A stretch of DNA of 28,601 nt from a virus. Location: the IMG/VR virus record IMGVR_UViG_3300021519_000003, positions 1-28,601 of that record; one strand, given 5' to 3'. Numbering within the stretch: position 1 is the first letter of the stretch; every line of letters begins with the position of its first letter. A program made the translations under genes and the position numbers. Below are positions 19,294 through 28,391 of the stretch, one piece after another. Below the pieces are notes generated by a model. It was not told the DNA's origin and made no database searches. It saw nothing but the letters and a program-made list of their open reading frames with translations.

Positions 19294-21192
19294 ATGCCAG
19301 AGTTAAAAATTATAATTTCAGCCGAGAACCAAAAGGCACTAGAAGAATTAAAACAACTCCAAGATAAATTATTCCAATTACAGGAAACAGTTAAGAATTA
19401 CAAAGGGGACTGGCCTTTAACTCATACAATTGAAACTGCAATTCCTAGAATACAAGCTAGGATTGGGGAATTACAAGGTACTTTAAGTAAAGCAGGAGTT
19501 GCATTTGACAACTTTGGTAATAATACAGAAAAAATAGCTTTAGGTAGTAATAAGGCTGGTTTGGCATTAAATGACCTTTCAAGGATTGCACAAGATGCTC
19601 CTTATGGATTTATAGGTATTTCTAATAACCTTAACCCAATGATTGAATCATTTAATAGGTTAGCTGCAACTGAAGGTGGAACTAAAAAAGCATTAAGTGC
19701 TATGCTTAATGGTTTATCTGGCCCTGCTGGTATAGGCTTAGCAATAGGTGCAGTTTCAGCATTGTTAGTTGTATTTTCAAAAAATATAACTGAAGCATTT
19801 GAAAAACCAGTGGATAAATTAAAAAAATTAAGAGAAGAATTAGCAAAACTTAATGAAGATATTTATAAAATTGCTGGTGCTGCTCAATCAAATCAATTAA
19901 TTGGAAGTATATTATCAGAAAAAGTATCTAATCAAAAATTAGATATTACGACTAGGCAAAATGCTATTATAGAATTAAAAAAATTATATCAAGATAATAA
20001 AGATATACAAGATTTAGATATAAAAAGTATAGATACATATACTGCAAATTATTTAAAATCATTAAATAATAAGGCGGCAATTCAACAATTAGAAATTGGT
20101 AAAGAAAAAAATTATACTAGTGCATTAAGTGCTGCTAATGCTGAATTTAAAAGAATTACTGAAGAAAGAGATAATTTAATTAAAAATACTTATGCAACAA
20201 CAAGGCAACAAGAACAAGGCAAAACAACTCAACAATTAAGAGATGAAATAAAGGCAAATTATGTTGATATTTTAGCAGGTGCTCAATCTGATATAAATAA
20301 AGCAAAAGATTCATTAAGTAGAAATCTTGATGAAGTATTAAAATTTAAAATTCCGCAAAAAGAAGATAATAAAGAATTTAAAAAAGCATTAGATGAAAAA
20401 ATAGCACTTTTAGAATATGATATTAGAAAAACAAATGAATGGGCTAATGAACAAATTAAGATTCACGATAAAATAAGAATTTCTGCAAGAAAGGCTTTTA
20501 CTGTTGATTGGGCTGATATGTTACCATCTACTAAAATAGATAAATCACAAGCTGGATTACCTGATTGGTATATGAAGCAAAGAAATCAAGAAAATCCTTC
20601 AGAATCTAAAATAGATAAAGAACTTCCTGCTTGGTATAATAAAACAATTGCTTTACAAAATGAAAATACTATTAGTATAAAAAATCAATATAATGAATAT
20701 AAAAAATTCTCTAATTTGCTTTCAGGAGAAATAACAAATGGTTTAATGTCTGCTTATGATGCTATGCAAAATGGAGAAAATCCAATACAGGCTTTAGGAG
20801 ATGCTTTTGCTAGAATGGCAGAGCAAATAGCTTTTGCAGTAATTGAAGCTAGTATATTTGAGGCTTTATTAAATGCTTTTCCTGAATTAAAAGGAGTATT
20901 TGCAACAGTTGGTGCTATAAGTAATGCAGTTTCATATTCTGGACCTAGAGCAAGTGGTGGAATAACTAATGGGGCTTCACTTGCTATGGTAGGCGAAGCT
21001 GGACCAGAAGCAATTATGCCTTTAAGTAAATTAAGTAATATGATTAATAGTACTTTTAACGCTGGTGCAATGAGTGTTAGTTCTTCAGGTAATAGCGGTC
21101 AATTTGTATTAAGAGGTCAAGATTTATTATTGGCAGTTAATAGAACACAAAAGGCATCTAATCTTAAAGGACAATCAATTAGTTTAGCATAA
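19294..21192 (+). CDS. Tape measure protein
   Basis: The product has 632 residues. The N-terminus is coiled coil (ENQKALEELKQLQDKLFQLQ), then Q-A/G-rich helices, a hydrophobic segment GLSGPAGIGLAIGAVSALLV (about 143-163), more long charged helices (190-480), and a C-terminal hydrophobic AEQIAFAVIEASIFEALLNA. It ends with ASGGITNGASLAMVGEAGPE followed by AIMPL, a signature common to siphovirus tape measures. It sets tail length and is ejected with DNA. At about 0.15 nm per residue (established estimate) the tail would be near 95 nm. Confidence 0.93.
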   Translation: MPELKIIISAENQKALEELKQLQDKLFQLQETVKNYKGDWPLTHTIETAIPRIQARIGELQGTLSKAGVAFDNFGNNTEKIALGSNKAGLALNDLSRIAQDAPYGFIGISNNLNPMIESFNRLAATEGGTKKALSAMLNGLSGPAGIGLAIGAVSALLVVFSKNITEAFEKPVDKLKKLREELAKLNEDIYKIAGAAQSNQLIGSILSEKVSNQKLDITTRQNAIIELKKLYQDNKDIQDLDIKSIDTYTANYLKSLNNKAAIQQLEIGKEKNYTSALSAANAEFKRITEERDNLIKNTYATTRQQEQGKTTQQLRDEIKANYVDILAGAQSDINKAKDSLSRNLDEVLKFKIPQKEDNKEFKKALDEKIALLEYDIRKTNEWANEQIKIHDKIRISARKAFTVDWADMLPSTKIDKSQAGLPDWYMKQRNQENPSESKIDKELPAWYNKTIALQNENTISIKNQYNEYKKFSNLLSGEITNGLMSAYDAMQNGENPIQALGDAFARMAEQIAFAVIEASIFEALLNAFPELKGVFATVGAISNAVSYSGPRASGGITNGASLAMVGEAGPEAIMPLSKLSNMINSTFNAGAMSVSSSGNSGQFVLRGQDLLLAVNRTQKASNLKGQSISLA

Positions 21193-23165
21193 TGGCTTAC
21201 GGATTAAGATATACAATTACTCAAAGATTAAGAAATGGGAACGACCAAACTATTGATATTTATGAGAAAGATTATACCGCAGGTATTATTAAAACATACT
21301 ATCCTACATCTATAATTTTACAACCTAATTCTAGTGTTGAATATCCTAGTCCTTCAATAATATCTAGCCAATTAAACTTTTCTATATTATTAGAAACACA
21401 AGATGATTACGACCAATTCCCTAATGTATTAAGTCAAGATGATAGAAAATATTATGTAGTACTAAAAGAAGTTGATGTAATTACTTGGAGAGGGTTTATA
21501 TTTAATGACTTTTCGCAAATGGGTTTTTCAACAGGTATTACTCAAGCTGACTTTATTTGCGTTGATGGTATTTCTTTTTTACAATCTATTGTTTATGAAA
21601 AGGATAGAAGTATAAATCAATTAATTAGTCATTTAGAATTCTTTTCTATTGCATTAAATAAGATAAATTATCCAGATACTATTACTTTTTATTCTGCTTG
21701 TTCTTATTTTGCAGAAGGGATGTCAAATAGAACTGATAATGTTACTAATGAACCATTTAGCCAAATTTATCAATATATAAGAGATTTTGTAGGAGAATCA
21801 TACTATGATATCCTTAATAATATAATGGTATCATTTAATTGTAGATTATTCCAAGCTAATGGAGATTGGTGGGTAGCTTCAATGAATGAAATGGCTGGGA
21901 CTACAAATTATTACACAAAATATACTTTGTACCCAACTCCTGTATTAGTTACAGGTGGTGTTTTAAACAATACTATTAATATTGAGCCTTACGCAGAAGG
22001 TAATGTTCACTACATAAATAATAGTCAAACAAAAATACTTAAAAAGGGGTTCTATAATATTGAAGGTAGAGGTGCTTTTGAAACTGCAATAAACTATATA
22101 GACAATGCTGATTTAAAAATAAATAATGGCATTTTAACCGCACAAGGATTTGTAACTGCAAAAACAGGAACAGGTAATGTTACTTTATATACTAATACAA
22201 ATGAACAATTTGATTCATATTCTTTAAGTGCAGGTTCTTCTGGAACTGCAAGTGTAGAAACAGGAGATGCAACTACTCCATATGATTACTTACCTTATAT
22301 TGGAGATATACCTTACAAATTAAGTTTTGATGCAATTACTAGTCTTGTTGTTGTTTATGTACAAGTTAAATTAATAACTGCTTATGGTAATGCTTGGTTA
22401 ACATCAACTAATACTTGGAGTTCAACAGTTCAAAATATTACAATTCCTACAAGTTCAAGTACTTTTTCTGTTGATATTCCAATTTATTATGACCCTCTTT
22501 ACTTGCCATTAAGTGTGCCTAGAATGGGGTATTTACAAATAAAAATACTTTGTAGTGTATCTGGTAGTACTATAAGTGTAAGTAATTTTGTTTTACAAAG
22601 AGGTTCGTATGCTCAAAATGATATTAAATATATTCAAGCTAATTACAATGCAGTAACAGGATTAGATTCTACTTTAAAAATATTTGAGCAACCTTATGGG
22701 AATAATTATCCTACTAGCTTTGATTATACAACTAATAAAGGCGTTTTAAATGATTCAACTGGCAAATATTTAAAGAATTGGTACACATCAACAACTGCAA
22801 ATGCTCCAACAAGTGCAGCTGATTTGGTTACATTTATGACCTATCAGAATATTAGAAACTTAAATCAAAATATTGCAACAATAGAATGTGATTTGGGTTC
22901 ATTTAAAGATTCTGGAGTAGGTTATATTTATTTGGATAAAGTATTTACTACTACTGATACAGTTACAGGAAACTTATCTTATACAGGTAAAAAATTCATA
23001 ATAAATAGATTAAGTCAAAATGCTTATGCAGATGAAGTTAATTCAGTTCAATTAATAGAAGTTAGTGAAAGAGAATTAGATATTTTAATTATTCCTACAT
23101 ACATTACTGATATTACTCAATTTGGACCATTTTGGTTTGTAAATTATACTAATAATATAACTTAA
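21192..23165 (+). CDS. Distal tail/baseplate protein
   Basis: The product has 657 residues. The first 250 residues (LRYTITQRLRNGNDQTIDIY, SQLNFSILLETQDDYDQFPN, TWRGFIFNDFSQMGF) look like a distal-tail fold with a hub domain. A second half rich in Ser/Thr/Tyr beta-strands (LPYIGDIPYKLSFDAITSLV, NTWSSTVQNITIPTSSSTFS) resembles a jelly-roll carbohydrate-binding module. Coming directly after the tape measure with a one-base overlap, it fits Dit/Tal at the tail tip. No peptidase or lysozyme motif is recognised. Exact role uncertain. Confidence 0.75.
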   Translation: MAYGLRYTITQRLRNGNDQTIDIYEKDYTAGIIKTYYPTSIILQPNSSVEYPSPSIISSQLNFSILLETQDDYDQFPNVLSQDDRKYYVVLKEVDVITWRGFIFNDFSQMGFSTGITQADFICVDGISFLQSIVYEKDRSINQLISHLEFFSIALNKINYPDTITFYSACSYFAEGMSNRTDNVTNEPFSQIYQYIRDFVGESYYDILNNIMVSFNCRLFQANGDWWVASMNEMAGTTNYYTKYTLYPTPVLVTGGVLNNTINIEPYAEGNVHYINNSQTKILKKGFYNIEGRGAFETAINYIDNADLKINNGILTAQGFVTAKTGTGNVTLYTNTNEQFDSYSLSAGSSGTASVETGDATTPYDYLPYIGDIPYKLSFDAITSLVVVYVQVKLITAYGNAWLTSTNTWSSTVQNITIPTSSSTFSVDIPIYYDPLYLPLSVPRMGYLQIKILCSVSGSTISVSNFVLQRGSYAQNDIKYIQANYNAVTGLDSTLKIFEQPYGNNYPTSFDYTTNKGVLNDSTGKYLKNWYTSTTANAPTSAADLVTFMTYQNIRNLNQNIATIECDLGSFKDSGVGYIYLDKVFTTTDTVTGNLSYTGKKFIINRLSQNAYADEVNSVQLIEVSERELDILIIPTYITDITQFGPFWFVNYTNNIT

Positions 23166-23170
23166 CTTTG
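23163..23170 (+). promoter_or_regulatory. TAnnTTTG element abutting 23175 gene
   Basis: TAACTTTG includes the stop codon of the previous gene and ends four bases before ATG 23175. The layout TAACTTTG-acat-ATGGC closely repeats that at 9081-9097. Confidence 0.35.
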
Positions 23171-23174
23171 ACAT

Positions 23175-23876
23175 ATGGCAGACAACGTACAGGGTAAAAA
23201 TATTATGCTTTATTATCACGAACCAGCTTCGGAGACTTATCCTACTGGTAGAGATATAGCTTTTGCGTGTTCAACGAATTGTAGTTTTTCAGTTAATGTT
23301 GACCAAAAGGAAGTAACTAGCCAAACATCGGCTTGGTATCGTGAATACAAAAATGACATAGCTTCTTGGACTATTTCTTGTGATGGTCTTGTAACTTTAA
23401 CTGGTTATGGCTATCTTTTCTTATTACAACAACAACAAAATAGAACTCAAATTCTAGTTAAGTTTGTTATTGATAATGGAGCAGATGGTTTAGTTATTAT
23501 AAGCGGCAATTGCAATCTAACAAGTTTACAAATAAATGCTCCTTATAAAGAGATTGGGACTTATGCAGTTTCATTACAAGGGTCAGGTGCTTATGGTACA
23601 ACAGGAACAACAATAAATCCTTCAGGAGTGGTAGTAGTAGCAGGTGGTCAAGTTTATATGAAGCAATATGTGGCAGCAGGTGGAGAATCTACAATTACTT
23701 GGACAGATATGATAGGAAAAACTTGTCTAGGAGTAACTAGAGGTGGTGTTGAGGTAAGAGAAATTGTATCTATAACTCCAACAGGAGAGCAAGTTAAATG
23801 GGATGTTGCAACAGGCGTTCTTACATTTGCAAGGGTTTTAGAATCGGATGAATTTATTAGAGGACTATTTCAATAA
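23175..23876 (+). CDS. Second tail-tube-like protein with extension
   Basis: The product has 233 residues. The first 140 residues (NIMLYYHEPASETYPTGRDI, FSVNVDQKEVTSQTSAWYRE, YKNDIASWTISCDGLVTLTG, QTRILVKF-like strand, then SLQGSGAYGT) carry a TP901-1-type major tail protein pattern. A Gly-rich linker leads to a C-terminal 75-residue domain (YVAAGGESTITWTDMIGKTC, WDVATGVLTFARVLESDEFI) ending GLFQ. Tube-like folds at the tail tip occur as baseplate or adhesin-attachment proteins. It stands between the distal tail protein and the fibre, so it probably joins the fibre to the tip. Confidence 0.7.
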   Translation: MADNVQGKNIMLYYHEPASETYPTGRDIAFACSTNCSFSVNVDQKEVTSQTSAWYREYKNDIASWTISCDGLVTLTGYGYLFLLQQQQNRTQILVKFVIDNGADGLVIISGNCNLTSLQINAPYKEIGTYAVSLQGSGAYGTTGTTINPSGVVVVAGGQVYMKQYVAAGGESTITWTDMIGKTCLGVTRGGVEVREIVSITPTGEQVKWDVATGVLTFARVLESDEFIRGLFQ

Positions 23877-23881
23877 TTAAT

Positions 23882-26800
23882 ATGAGCAATCAGATACAAA
23901 TAACAGGCGGTGCGAAAGTAAGGTCATTAGAGGGAGTTATAACAGGAACGAGTGGTGTTTTATCAAGTGTTCCTTTAGGTGCTGCTAATGGGGTAGCTAC
24001 ATTAGATTCAGGGGGTAAAGTTCCTGTATCTCAATTGCCTGCTTCAGTAGTAACTTATTTAGGTACTTGGAATGCAACTACTAATACTCCTACTTTAGTG
24101 AACGGAACTGGTGATGCTGGTGATCTATATATTTGTAATGTTGCTGGTACAGTTAACTTCGGTGCTGGTCCTATTACTTTTGCGGTAGGGGATTGGGTAT
24201 TGTACGGAAGTGGAACTTGGCAGAAATCAAGTGGACAAAATGGTACAGTTACCAGTGTGGCTGCATCAATCACAGGAAATTCACTAGGAATAACAGGAAG
24301 CCCTATTACCAACGCAGGTACATTGGCTTTTGCTTTTGCGGGTACAAATTTACAATATGTAAATGGTGCTGGTAATTTGACCACATTCCCGACCTTAATC
24401 TCTAGCATAGGTTTATCTATGCCAAGTGCTTTTAGTGTCGCTAATAGCCCTCTAACGGCTAATGGAACGATTGCAGTAACAGGGGCAGGTAATGCTTCTC
24501 AGTATATTCGTGGAGATGGTTCTTTAGCGGCTTATAATCCTAGTAGTGGCGGAGGAGGTTCAAGTCAAACATTTTATTTTAATGGTGGTGTTGCTTCAAG
24601 TGTTGTAGGATATGAGCAAATGAGTACAACTGCTAATACAGGTACAAGTGCTGATTTTAGTATTAGTGCAGATGGATATATAGCATCTTTTTTAACAGAT
24701 GTAGGTTCGCCAAATCAATTAAATATACCAGCAGGTAATTGGAACTTTGAGATTTATATGAATTCTAATTCATCAGGTGGAAGTCCTAGTTTTTATGTTG
24801 AATTGTATAAATATGCTTCAAGTACATTTACTTTGATAGCTACAAGTTCAGCAAATCCTGAATATATAACAAATGGCACTTCGGTAGATTTATATATAAC
24901 TGCTTTAGCAGTTCCATCAATAGTTTTAACAGTTACCGATAGATTGGCAGTAAGAGTTTATGTAATACATTCTAGCAAGACAATTACAATGCATACTCAA
25001 GATTCAAATTTGAGTTCTGTTATAACAACTTTCTCAACGGGTATAACTGCGTTAAATGGTTTGACTGCTCAAGTACAATACTTTGCGACTGGCACAAGTG
25101 GAACTGACTTTGCAATTAGTTCATCAACTGCTACGCATACTTTTAACTTACCTACTGCATCTGCTAGTAATACAGGTAAATTAAGTTCAACAGATTGGAG
25201 TACATTTAATGGTAAGATTGGCGGAAGTGGTTCTAGTGGACAAGTAGCTTTCTTTAACGGAGGTTCTACTTTAACTGGTAGTACTAACTTTTATTGGGAT
25301 AACTCAACCTCAAGGCTAGGAATAGGCACTAATACACCTAATGCAAGTTTGGGTATATTAAACTCTAGTTCAACAGGATTACAAATAAGAACTTCGGACA
25401 CATCAAACCAATATCAAGCGAATATCTATTGGGATAGTTCTTATGGTATGGTTTATGGTTATAATAGAACTGGTGCTTCTACTACTGCTCACAATTTAAC
25501 TTTTTACAATGCTTTAGGTGGTTTTTTATCAGTACCAGAAAGCAGCAATAATAACATAGGTTTTAATACTTTAAATCCACAAGGTTCAAGTGCTACTACT
25601 GTTTATGACTTTACTTCAATAAGCACAAGCGTAGAGATTAGATTGCACAATCCAACAACAGGATATACTTCAACAGATGGTTCTTATATAAAAGTAACTC
25701 CTACTGCTTTAGTAATAGCTAATGTGGAAACTGCTAGTCAAATATTAATCAACAATGGTGGAAGTGGTGTTGTTACTATTGATGGAACAAATAATGTGGC
25801 AATAGGGAATATTGGGGTGATTCCTATGACACAACAATTAACTGTTGTTGGTTCAATTCAAGCCTATGGAGGTTCTATTTATCAGACTGTTACATCAAGT
25901 ATGTTAAAGGCTAATTCATCAGGACAAATAATTGCTGCGGTTGGCGGAACAGACTATGAATATCCTTTGACTTTTTCTAGTCCTTTAGTAAGAACTACAA
26001 ATACTATTTCAATTCCTGCTGCAACGACAAGTGTTAATGGTTATTTGACTTCAACTGATTGGAATACTTTTAATAATAAGGGAAGCGGAACTGTTACTTC
26101 TGTTACAGGAACTGCTCCAGTTGTTTCTAGCGGTGGTACAACTCCTGCAATATCAATGGCGGCTGCTACAACATCGGTTAGCGGTTATTTAACATCTACT
26201 GACTGGAATACTTTTAACGGCAAGTTTACTTTGCCTTCGTTGACAAGTGGTTCAATATTATTTAGTAATGGTTCTACTATTGCTCAAAACAATACAAGAT
26301 TATATTGGGATAATACCAATATGAGATTAGGTATAGGTACACAATCGGTTTCTCAATATGTAACGTATATAGCTGCAAATGTGGGTGAAAATGCAAATGC
26401 TTGGTTAGGTATTGAAAACAAAAACACAACAGGTTCTACTGCGGTAAGATTACTATTAAATGGTAGTACAACAAGTGGATTCCAATATGTGCAATCTACA
26501 AATATGACGCAAGTTTATGCTAATGGAGGACCTATTCAAATAATTAATAGTAGTAGTCTAGGTTTAACAATAGCAAATACAACAGGTGCTGCAACATTTG
26601 ATTCAAGTGCAACTGCTACATCTTTTGTCAAAACTGGTGGAACATCAAGCCAATTTTTAAAGGCAGATGGTTCAGTAGATTCAAATAGTTATTATTTAGC
26701 ATCAAATCCTAGTGGGTTTACTTCTAATACAGGAACAGTTACTTCGGTAGCTACATCTGCTCCATTAACAGGAGGTACTATTACTACTTCAGGAACAATA

Positions 26801-28390
26801 GGAATAACACAAGCTACAACAAGTACAAATGGTTATTTAAGTAGTACAGATTGGAATACATTTAATAATAAAACAACATTACCTTCTTTAACAAGTGGTT
26901 CAGTATTGTTTAGTGATGGGAGTACAATTGCTCAAGACAATACCAACTTCTTTTTTGATAATACTTATAAGGCTTTAAAAATAACTTCTTCTTCTAATGG
27001 TTTAGAAACAGGGAATCCTTATCCTTTGCACGTTAAAGGGGTAAACTCAATTATAATGGCTGAGAATACTAATACAACTGGAACTGCTGCCATTAGAATA
27101 AAATTAAACTCATTTATTCAATCTACTTATCAATATTCTTCAACTACTGGAGCAACTACGATTTCAAGCAATTATTCTGATTTAAGATTACTTAGCGGTA
27201 GTGGGAATGGAATTTGGATTGCTAATAGTACAGGTAACGTTTCAATAAACAATTTTACAGATTCAGGCTACAAATTAGATGTTACAGGTACAGGAAGATT
27301 TACAGGTAGTTTATCAGCTAATGGAGTTATGTCTTTAGGAGATGATGGAACTTATGGTTCAACATATAAGACTTTAGGATTAACAGGGAACTCTAATGGT
27401 TCACATAGAATATTTGGTGGAACTGCTGATAATTTGTATGTAGCGGCTGCAACAGGTAGAGGAATATATTTATGTACTAATGGTACTACTACTCCAAATT
27501 TAACCATAGCCTCAGGTGGAGCAGCTACATTCTCTAGTAGTGTTCAAAATACAGGATTATTAAAAAGCATTAATACTTATGTTTCAGATACAACTGTATA
27601 TCAAAAATTTAATGATAATACAGGATATGATTTGAATTTTGGTGGTACTGCAAGTGGGTTTAAATGGTTACAAGTACAAGATGCTAGCGGTTTAGCTTCA
27701 TATGCAAGTTTATTATTAAACCCATTAGGAGGTAATGTAGGTATAGGAACAAGTAGCCCTAATAACTTATTAGTGGTAAGTGGTAGCACAGGCAGTATGA
27801 GATTAGAAGCTACTTCAACAAATCGTTCTGCTATTACGATTCAAAATACAGGGAATGCATTATATATGGGTATTGAAAATAGTTCAGGAACATATTTTGG
27901 TGCTACTGCATATTCTGCAAATTTTCAAGCTGGAAATTATCCAATGATATTTTGGACTAACAATACCGAAAGAATGCGTATTACAAGTGGGGGTGGCATT
28001 AATATGCCAACTGTTTATTCATCTTATTCATCAGGTAATGCTGCAAATGTTTATATGGGAGCAGGTGGTGCTTTGTATGTTGGGATTTCTTCTATTAAAT
28101 ATAAAAAAGATATTAGAAATTATGATAAAGGTTTAGCTGAAGTATTAAAAATGCGACCTGTTTATTATAAGGGTATATCTGATTATGATGGAGATACACA
28201 ATTTGCAGGTTTAATAGCTGAAGAAATAGAAGAATTAGGTTTAAAAGAATTTGTTGTTTATGAAGAAGATGGAACACCAAGGTCATTAGCCTACGCAAGT
28301 ATGGTAACAATATTGACTAAGGCTATACAAGAATTATCTGCTAAAAATGATGCTTTAGAAACAAGATTACAATTATTAGAAAATAAATAA
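23882..28390 (+). CDS. Tail fibre with S74 chaperone domain
   Basis: The product has 1502 residues. The N-terminal GAANGVATLDSGGKVPVSQL segment and VTYLGTWNATTNTPTLVNGT form the attachment region. The shaft has repeated modules GYLTSTDWNTFN-x-K (around residues 434, 721, 769, 985) and NxRLGIGT motifs (about 479, 816 and 1286). The C-terminal 100 residues are an S74 intramolecular chaperone: ISSIKYKKDIRNYDKGLAEV (S1404 with K1409 as a possible dyad), RPVYYKGISDYDGDTQFAGL then IAEEIEELG and a final coiled coil. Such domains trimerise the fibre and cut themselves off. This is the likely receptor-binding protein. Confidence 0.92.
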   Translation: MSNQIQITGGAKVRSLEGVITGTSGVLSSVPLGAANGVATLDSGGKVPVSQLPASVVTYLGTWNATTNTPTLVNGTGDAGDLYICNVAGTVNFGAGPITFAVGDWVLYGSGTWQKSSGQNGTVTSVAASITGNSLGITGSPITNAGTLAFAFAGTNLQYVNGAGNLTTFPTLISSIGLSMPSAFSVANSPLTANGTIAVTGAGNASQYIRGDGSLAAYNPSSGGGGSSQTFYFNGGVASSVVGYEQMSTTANTGTSADFSISADGYIASFLTDVGSPNQLNIPAGNWNFEIYMNSNSSGGSPSFYVELYKYASSTFTLIATSSANPEYITNGTSVDLYITALAVPSIVLTVTDRLAVRVYVIHSSKTITMHTQDSNLSSVITTFSTGITALNGLTAQVQYFATGTSGTDFAISSSTATHTFNLPTASASNTGKLSSTDWSTFNGKIGGSGSSGQVAFFNGGSTLTGSTNFYWDNSTSRLGIGTNTPNASLGILNSSSTGLQIRTSDTSNQYQANIYWDSSYGMVYGYNRTGASTTAHNLTFYNALGGFLSVPESSNNNIGFNTLNPQGSSATTVYDFTSISTSVEIRLHNPTTGYTSTDGSYIKVTPTALVIANVETASQILINNGGSGVVTIDGTNNVAIGNIGVIPMTQQLTVVGSIQAYGGSIYQTVTSSMLKANSSGQIIAAVGGTDYEYPLTFSSPLVRTTNTISIPAATTSVNGYLTSTDWNTFNNKGSGTVTSVTGTAPVVSSGGTTPAISMAAATTSVSGYLTSTDWNTFNGKFTLPSLTSGSILFSNGSTIAQNNTRLYWDNTNMRLGIGTQSVSQYVTYIAANVGENANAWLGIENKNTTGSTAVRLLLNGSTTSGFQYVQSTNMTQVYANGGPIQIINSSSLGLTIANTTGAATFDSSATATSFVKTGGTSSQFLKADGSVDSNSYYLASNPSGFTSNTGTVTSVATSAPLTGGTITTSGTIGITQATTSTNGYLSSTDWNTFNNKTTLPSLTSGSVLFSDGSTIAQDNTNFFFDNTYKALKITSSSNGLETGNPYPLHVKGVNSIIMAENTNTTGTAAIRIKLNSFIQSTYQYSSTTGATTISSNYSDLRLLSGSGNGIWIANSTGNVSINNFTDSGYKLDVTGTGRFTGSLSANGVMSLGDDGTYGSTYKTLGLTGNSNGSHRIFGGTADNLYVAAATGRGIYLCTNGTTTPNLTIASGGAATFSSSVQNTGLLKSINTYVSDTTVYQKFNDNTGYDLNFGGTASGFKWLQVQDASGLASYASLLLNPLGGNVGIGTSSPNNLLVVSGSTGSMRLEATSTNRSAITIQNTGNALYMGIENSSGTYFGATAYSANFQAGNYPMIFWTNNTERMRITSGGGINMPTVYSSYSSGNAANVYMGAGGALYVGISSIKYKKDIRNYDKGLAEVLKMRPVYYKGISDYDGDTQFAGLIAEEIEELGLKEFVVYEEDGTPRSLAYASMVTILTKAIQELSAKNDALETRLQLLENK
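25181..25222 (+). repeat. Fibre module repeat, copy 1
   Basis: Encodes LSSTDWSTFNGKIG near residue 434. It is the first of four related S-T-D-W-x-T-F-N-x-K modules in the fibre, and is followed by a WDNSTSRLGIGT segment at about residues 472-483. Confidence 0.7.
26042..26083 (+). repeat. Fibre module repeat, copy 2
   Basis: Encodes YLTSTDWNTFNNKG from residue 721. The next copy begins 144 bp downstream, exactly 48 codons away, suggesting duplication within the shaft. Confidence 0.7.
26186..26346 (+). repeat. Fibre module repeat, copy 3 (long form)
   Basis: Encodes YLTSTDWNTFNGKFTLPSLT then GSILFSNGSTIAQNN and WDNTNMRLGIG, about 50 residues. It matches the copy at 26834 over its whole length, with many synonymous changes. 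Confidence 0.75.
26834..26985 (+). repeat. Fibre module repeat, copy 4 (long form)
   Basis: Encodes YLSSTDWNTFNNKTTLPSLT, GSVLFSDGSTIAQDN, then FDNTYKALKI. The final GIGT motif of copy 3 has decayed to ALKI here, showing divergence after duplication. Confidence 0.75.
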
Positions 28391-28391
28391 A

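Noticed and set aside
24055-24408. 117-residue open frame on the minus strand inside the fibre gene
   Set aside because: It lies wholly within the well-supported fibre frame. Its Pro/Val-rich product is the reverse reading of Gly/Thr/Asn-rich repeats and has no start context.
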